A DNA stretch of 9,014 nt from an uncultured Collinsella sp. Its GTDB lineage: Bacteria > Actinomycetota > Coriobacteriia > Coriobacteriales > Coriobacteriaceae. Location: assembly GCA_902470365.1 (NCBI GenBank), contig CABRFZ010000042.1:1-9014 (forward strand), read 5' to 3'. The notes under the pieces are model-generated. The model had not been told where the DNA came from and searched no databases. It saw only the letters and a program-made list of their open reading frames with translations. Positions within the stretch are counted from its first letter, which is position 1. Each line of letters starts with the position of its first letter. The translations under genes and the position numbers were made by a program. This document shows, one piece after another, positions 5,754 to 9,014 of this stretch.

Positions 5754-7829
5754 ATGAGATTCTCGATTATTAGCGAGATCCCCGGCAGGACCCGTCTTCA
5801 ATTGGCGGGTCCTGTGCCAGAGAGCGATCTCGATGCGCTTCTTAAGCTTGGCGGCGACATTGACGGCGTGCGCAAAGTGCGCGTGTATGGCCGCATTGGC
5901 CAGATGGCGCTGGAGTACGACGCGCCGCGCCGCGCGAGCGTGCTCGACGCCTTGGGCGCACTCGGTGCTCAAGCTATCGCCGATGCCAAGTCGGGCTACG
6001 TGATGCAACTCGAGCCGCGCAAGCACAAACTCGTTATGGACCTGGCGACACTCGTCGGTGCCCATTACGCACGTCGCTGGTTTTTGCCGACGCCTCTGCG
6101 TGCGGTGTTTGTCGTGGCTGGTTACATGGCATTTTTGCGCGCTGCCCTTCATGAGCTGGCGCAGCCGCGCCTGACTGTTCCCGTGCTCGACGCTTCGGCC
6201 ATCGGCATTTCGTTCGTCAAACGTGATGTCGACACCGCGGGCCAGACGATGTTCCTACTCAACGTGGGCGAACTGCTTGAGGACTACACGCGCGCCATGA
6301 GCGAAAACGAGCTCATCAACTCGCTGCTCGATGTGCCCGACAAGGCTCAGAAGGTCGTCGGCGACACCGAGGTAAGCGTTGCCGCGACCGAGCTTGAGCC
6401 CAGCGATCTGGTCGCCGTGCGTACTGGCATGTCCATTTGCATCGACGGCGTTGTCGAGCAGGGAAGCGCCATGGTCAACCAAGCGACCCTGACCGGCGAG
6501 CCGCTGGCCGTCGAGCGCGGCGTGGGCGACGACGTGTTCGCCGGTACCGTCGTGGAAGACGGCAGCATCTTGGTGCGCGTGCGCGCCAATACGGCTCAGA
6601 CCAAGCTGCGCTCGATCGTCTCGCTCGTGCAGACAGCCGACTCGCTCAAGTCCGAGGGCCAGTCGCATATGGAGGACCTTGCCAACAAGATCGTCCCGTG
6701 GAACTTCCTGCTCGCGGGCCTGGTTGCGCTTACCACCCACAGCCTCATCAAGACCTCAGCGGCACTGATGGTCGACTACTCGTGCGCACTCAAACTCACG
6801 GGCTCCGTCGCCGTCATGACTGCCATGAGCGATGCCGCCAAGATGGGCGTCATGGTCAAGGGCGCCAAGTACTTTGAGTCGTTTGCCAAGGCCGATACCA
6901 TTGTGTTTGACAAGACCGGCACGCTCACCGAGGCGCAGCCGCGTCTTGCCTGCGTGCTCACCACCGATGGCTGGAGCGAGGACGAGATTCTGCGCCTTTC
7001 CGCTTGCTTGGAGGAGCATTTCCCTCATCCGGTGGCGCGTGCCGTGGTCAACGCCGCCCGCGAGCGCGGGCTCGAGCACCGCGAGCGCCATGCCGCCGTC
7101 GAGTACATCGTGGCGCATGGCATCGCTTCGTCCATCGAAGGACGTCGTGCCATCATCGGTTCGGCACATTTTGTGTTTGAGGACGAGGGCGCACAGCTCG
7201 AATCCGACATCAAGGAGCGCATTGAGTCCCAGATGCAGGGTCTGTCGCCGCTGTATCTGGCGGTCGACGGCACGGTCGTGGGCGTGCTCGGTATCGAGGA
7301 CCCGCTCAAACCCGGCGTGCGCGAGGCTATCGTCGACCTGCATGCGCTGGGCGTCAAGCATGTCGTTATGCTCACGGGCGATTCGGAGCGCACGGCCGAG
7401 CGCATCGCGCGCGAGGCGGGTGTCGACGAGTTTAAGGCCGAGCTACTGCCCGAGGACAAGTACGCTTATGTGGAGCGCATTAAGAGTGAGGGGCGCCACG
7501 TTGCCATGGTAGGCGACGGCGTCAACGATTCGCCGGCGCTCGGTTTGGCCGACGTGGGCTTGGCGATGGGTGGCGGAAGCGATATCGCCAAGGAGGTCGC
7601 CGATATCATCCTGACTGATACGGATCTCGCCGCGATCGTGCGCCTGCGCCGCATGAGCCAGGGGCTCGTCGACCGTCTGACGAGCTCGTATTCCAAGGTA
7701 ATGCTTACCAACTCGGCGCTGCTGGCGCTCGGCATCACCGGCACGATTACGCCGCAGACGTCGTCGCTGCTGCACAATGGCTCGACGATTGCCTACAGCC
7801 TGAGCAACGCGAAGGCTTACCTGCGTTAG
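5754..7829 (+). CDS. Heavy-metal P1B-type ATPase with SCA motif
   Basis: A 691-residue ATP-driven transition-metal pump of the cytoplasmic membrane, probably an exporter. Residues 1-95 look like an HMA-type fold starting ISEIPGRTRLQL but have no CxxC metal site. Membrane segments follow from about 105 to 205. The actuator domain carries TLTGEP (TGEP 247-250). The metal-site helix reads DYSCALKL (341-348), in place of the CPC, SPC or TPC motif of classical copper, zinc/cadmium or cobalt pumps. The phosphorylated aspartate is Asp386 in DKTGTLT, the nucleotide-domain His-Pro pair is 425-426, MLTGDSE precedes the hinge, and GDGVNDSPAL is at 587-596. The C-terminal membrane pair ends in LLHNGSTIAYSLSNAKAYL. 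The metal is unknown; manganese or zinc is possible by analogy with CtpC-like pumps. Only a weak ribosome binding site (CAGG) precedes the start, suggesting translational coupling to the 81-residue gene upstream. Confidence 0.92.
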   Translation: MRFSIISEIPGRTRLQLAGPVPESDLDALLKLGGDIDGVRKVRVYGRIGQMALEYDAPRRASVLDALGALGAQAIADAKSGYVMQLEPRKHKLVMDLATLVGAHYARRWFLPTPLRAVFVVAGYMAFLRAALHELAQPRLTVPVLDASAIGISFVKRDVDTAGQTMFLLNVGELLEDYTRAMSENELINSLLDVPDKAQKVVGDTEVSVAATELEPSDLVAVRTGMSICIDGVVEQGSAMVNQATLTGEPLAVERGVGDDVFAGTVVEDGSILVRVRANTAQTKLRSIVSLVQTADSLKSEGQSHMEDLANKIVPWNFLLAGLVALTTHSLIKTSAALMVDYSCALKLTGSVAVMTAMSDAAKMGVMVKGAKYFESFAKADTIVFDKTGTLTEAQPRLACVLTTDGWSEDEILRLSACLEEHFPHPVARAVVNAARERGLEHRERHAAVEYIVAHGIASSIEGRRAIIGSAHFVFEDEGAQLESDIKERIESQMQGLSPLYLAVDGTVVGVLGIEDPLKPGVREAIVDLHALGVKHVVMLTGDSERTAERIAREAGVDEFKAELLPEDKYAYVERIKSEGRHVAMVGDGVNDSPALGLADVGLAMGGGSDIAKEVADIILTDTDLAAIVRLRRMSQGLVDRLTSSYSKVMLTNSALLALGITGTITPQTSSLLHNGSTIAYSLSNAKAYLR

Positions 7830-7853
7830 TTGACGTGTTCGCTCACGTTATCT

Positions 7854-7899
7854 GGCCTGCGCCCAGACGGCATCGGTGCCGTCCGGGCGCAGGCCTTTT
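7854..7899 (+). terminator. Strong Rho-independent terminator of the ATPase operon
   Basis: An 18-position stem (7854-7871 with 7878-7895), starting GGCCTGCGCCC, has one mismatch (7865/7884) and a 6-base loop, followed by TTTT (7896-7899). It lies 25 bases after the ATPase stop and insulates the toxin-antitoxin promoter immediately downstream. Confidence 0.92.
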
Positions 7900-7903
7900 G
7901 CAT

Positions 7904-7932
7904 TTGACCATTTGCTAGCATCTCTATATAGT
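7904..7932 (+). promoter_or_regulatory. Toxin-antitoxin operon promoter
   Basis: TTGACC (7904-7909) and TATAGT (7927-7932), 17 bp apart, match sigma-70-type consensus at five of six positions each. Transcription would start near 7939-7941, inside the operator described next. The leader is only about 33 bases. Confidence 0.8.
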
Positions 7933-7953
7933 ATTGCTAGCTGTGCTAGCAAT
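7912..7953. promoter_or_regulatory. Triple GCTAGC operator for antitoxin autoregulation
   Basis: GCTAGC occurs three times, at 7914-7919, 7936-7941 and 7945-7950. The last two form a perfect 9-bp inverted repeat ATTGCTAGC/GCTAGCAAT (7933-7941 and 7945-7953) with a 3-base centre, directly after the -10 box. The first lies between -35 and -10. Ribbon-helix-helix antitoxins typically bind such short palindromes in their own promoters, so this is very probably the autoregulatory operator. Confidence 0.75.
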
Positions 7954-7972
7954 TGAAGGGAGCGGGATCAAC

Positions 7973-8326
7973 GTGGGTGCTGTTAGCGGCATGGCGCAGG
8001 TGAACGTTCGCGTAGATCGCCAGGTCAAGAACCGTGCCGAGGAGGTGCTGCGGCTTTCGGGCGGATCACTGCCCGAGCTCATCAAAAAGGTGGTGGCAAA
8101 GGTCGCACAGGGTGGCGGGCAGTGCGAGGAAGTGCTTGCGGCCGTCGACGACCGGCAGCAGACCGTCGCGCCCGATACTCCGTTTGCCGCATCATGGGCG
8201 GCGGCGGATCAGCTTTACGCGGACCTGGGCATCGCTACGCCGCCCGTATCCGACGATCGCGGTTGGGACACAATCTATTCCGAAGCCATGGATGAGCATT
8301 ATCGCCAAAAGGGGATGATTCAGTGA
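7973..8326 (+). CDS. RelB/DinJ-like ribbon-helix-helix antitoxin
   Basis: A 117-residue antitoxin expected to neutralise the downstream PIN toxin and repress their shared promoter. The N-terminus has the RelB/DinJ-type ribbon-helix-helix pattern: a strand MAQVNVRVD (7-15), then helix one (about 16-28) and helix two (about 32-46, SLPELIKKVVAKVAQ). The C-terminal half, ending YSEAMDEHYRQKGMIQ, is the likely toxin-binding tail. The GTG at 7973 is preferred because AAGGGAG (7956-7962) lies 10 bases upstream. The ATG at 7991 fits the family N-terminus better but has no site of its own. Reading frames that start at 7934 would begin inside the promoter and are rejected. The stop overlaps the toxin start by 4 bases (GTGA), so the two are translationally coupled. 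Confidence 0.85.
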   Translation: MGAVSGMAQVNVRVDRQVKNRAEEVLRLSGGSLPELIKKVVAKVAQGGGQCEEVLAAVDDRQQTVAPDTPFAASWAAADQLYADLGIATPPVSDDRGWDTIYSEAMDEHYRQKGMIQ

Positions 8327-8838
8327 GTGGGACGCCTCTCAAGATCATGGTGGATGCCAACGTATGGGTTGATTCGTTTTGCGTCGACCATGCCGAGTCG
8401 CTTGCCGCGCGTGCGTTTATTGGGCAGGCGACGGAGACGGGGGCGTTGCTGTTTTTCCCGGTGCATATCGCTAAAGACGTGCTGTACGTTGTCCAACACG
8501 AGTTGAAGCGTAGCGTTCTTGCCAACGGGGGAGCGCTCGACGAGGCTTCTGCCCGCGCGATTGGCGATGCGGCGCTGGCGTTTGTTCGGAATATGACCGA
8601 AAACGCTATGGCCGTGGGTGCAGATGCGTCGGACCTTTGGCTGGCCGACAAATACTTAGCGCTCCATCGCGATTACGAGGACAACCTGGTACTCGCCGCA
8701 TGCAAACGCGCCCAGGTTGATTACTTGGTAACTAACGATCGCAAGCTGCTCGAACATGCCGATCTTGCAGCAAAGACACCTCGTCAAATGATGCCGATTC
8801 TTGCTTTGGCCGAACGCGGCGGCGCGGCTATCGGTTGA
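8323..8838 (+). CDS. PIN-domain toxin (VapC-like ribonuclease)
   Basis: A 171-residue PIN-domain protein, probably a metal-dependent RNase toxin. The likely acidic active site is Asp11 in VDANVWVD, an internal acid such as Asp52 or Glu60, the Asp117-Glu119-Asp120 cluster (DYEDNLVLAAC), and Asp139 in VTNDRKLL. The last motif, with its Thr-Asn-Asp order, is typical of PIN domains. It is longer than the usual 130-140 residue VapC toxins, the extra length falling mainly in the helical middle (about 60-112). The GTG at 8323 overlaps the antitoxin stop and follows GGGG (8311-8314) at a usable distance. The ATG at 8347 is an alternative that would remove eight residues. The RNA target cannot be predicted. 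Confidence 0.88.
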   Translation: MSGTPLKIMVDANVWVDSFCVDHAESLAARAFIGQATETGALLFFPVHIAKDVLYVVQHELKRSVLANGGALDEASARAIGDAALAFVRNMTENAMAVGADASDLWLADKYLALHRDYEDNLVLAACKRAQVDYLVTNDRKLLEHADLAAKTPRQMMPILALAERGGAAIG

Positions 8839-8850
8839 CGCGAACTGTTT

Positions 8851-8887
8851 GCGGCCCTCTTGGACGACGATGCGCCAAGGGGCCCGC
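8851..8887. terminator. Imperfect hairpin after the toxin gene
   Basis: CCCTCTTGG (8855-8863) and CCAAGGGG (8875-8882) pair over 8 positions including one G-T wobble, with an 11-base loop. Further imperfect pairing extends out to 8851/8887. No T-tract follows on either strand. It begins 12 bases after the toxin stop and may be a weak or bidirectional 3'-end structure. Confidence 0.35.
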
Positions 8888-8896
8888 GTCTGCTAT

Positions 8897-8965
8897 TTAC
8901 AAAAGCTCGGCCTTAATGGCGGGACTTTCTGCGAGCTGCTCGGCTGCCTTTTCGTCGGACCTTGA
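8897..8965 (-). pseudogene. Possible C-terminal remnant of a minus-strand gene
   Basis: Read on the minus strand, 8965 to 8897 encodes a 22-residue tail ending KAAEQLAESPAIKAELL before TAA. Its amino-acid composition and codon use look like a genuine C-terminus. Upstream in the same frame there are four stops between 8966 and the window edge, and no start codon exists. If real, this is the end of a truncated or frameshifted gene facing the toxin gene. The family is not recognised, and chance is possible at this length. Confidence 0.25.
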
Positions 8966-9014
8966 TTATCAACTTCATCCGAACACCTTCCACATTCATC
9001 CGCACATGTGCGGA
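8962..9014. other. Phased repeats and palindromes at the right edge
   Basis: TTGATTATCAA (8962-8972) is an odd-centred palindrome. TTCATCCG then occurs at 8974-8981 and 8995-9002, exactly 21 bp apart, each followed by a similar nACA. The second copy runs into the perfect 16-bp palindrome TCCGCACATGTGCGGA (8999-9014), which touches the window end. The region is less GC-rich than its neighbours and has no supported gene. It may be an operator region or the edge of a repeat element. Confidence 0.4.

Noticed and set aside
1..9014. CRISPR array, insertion sequence or prophage genes
   Set aside because: No regularly spaced identical repeats with unique spacers, and no transposase, integrase or phage structural gene, are visible on either strand.

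Overview
The window is high-GC bacterial DNA with a strong preference for G or C at the third codon position, closely packed genes and Gram-positive-type ribosome binding sites. It carries a class C (pilus-type) sortase, a gatCAB operon, a small Gly-rich membrane protein paired with a heavy-metal P-type ATPase, and a RelB-like/PIN toxin-antitoxin pair. This fits a Coriobacteriia gut actinobacterium, most like Collinsella. The genus is an inference from gene types and sequence style, not a database match.

Layout. Positions 1-332 hold no convincing gene. They contain a run of stem-loops ending in a good intrinsic terminator (174-207), probably the tail of a transcript entering from the left, followed by the sortase leader. 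The sortase gene is at 333-1271. Positions 1272-1575 are non-coding: two large related palindromes (1285-1319 and 1334-1390), then the gat promoter. gatC, gatA and gatB (1576-5077) are joined by one-base stop/start overlaps. After gatB, a 143-bp element with nearly perfect 41-bp inverted arms encloses a terminator (5084-5226). A second terminator follows at 5276-5304. A promoter overlapping a dyad (5374-5405) and a structured leader precede the 81-residue membrane protein (5490-5735) and the 691-residue P1B-type ATPase (5754-7829), which end at a very strong terminator (7854-7899). An autoregulated toxin-antitoxin operon follows: promoter and three GCTAGC sites at 7904-7953, antitoxin at 7973-8326, PIN toxin at 8323-8838. 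The right edge (8839-9014) holds an imperfect hairpin, a possible minus-strand gene remnant, and phased repeats ending in a perfect palindrome cut off by the window.

How the genes work together. GatCAB converts misacylated Glu-tRNA(Gln), and possibly Asp-tRNA(Asn), to the correct amide form. The sortase would polymerise or anchor surface pilins, but no pilin gene lies in the window. The small protein and the ATPase look like one metal-handling unit, similar in layout to the mycobacterial PacL/Ctp pairs. The toxin and antitoxin genes overlap by 4 bases and form a self-contained module.

The points most worth following are the small protein/ATPase pair, a roughly 66-residue insertion in GatB near its active-site region, the inverted-repeat elements between genes, and the toxin-antitoxin operator layout.
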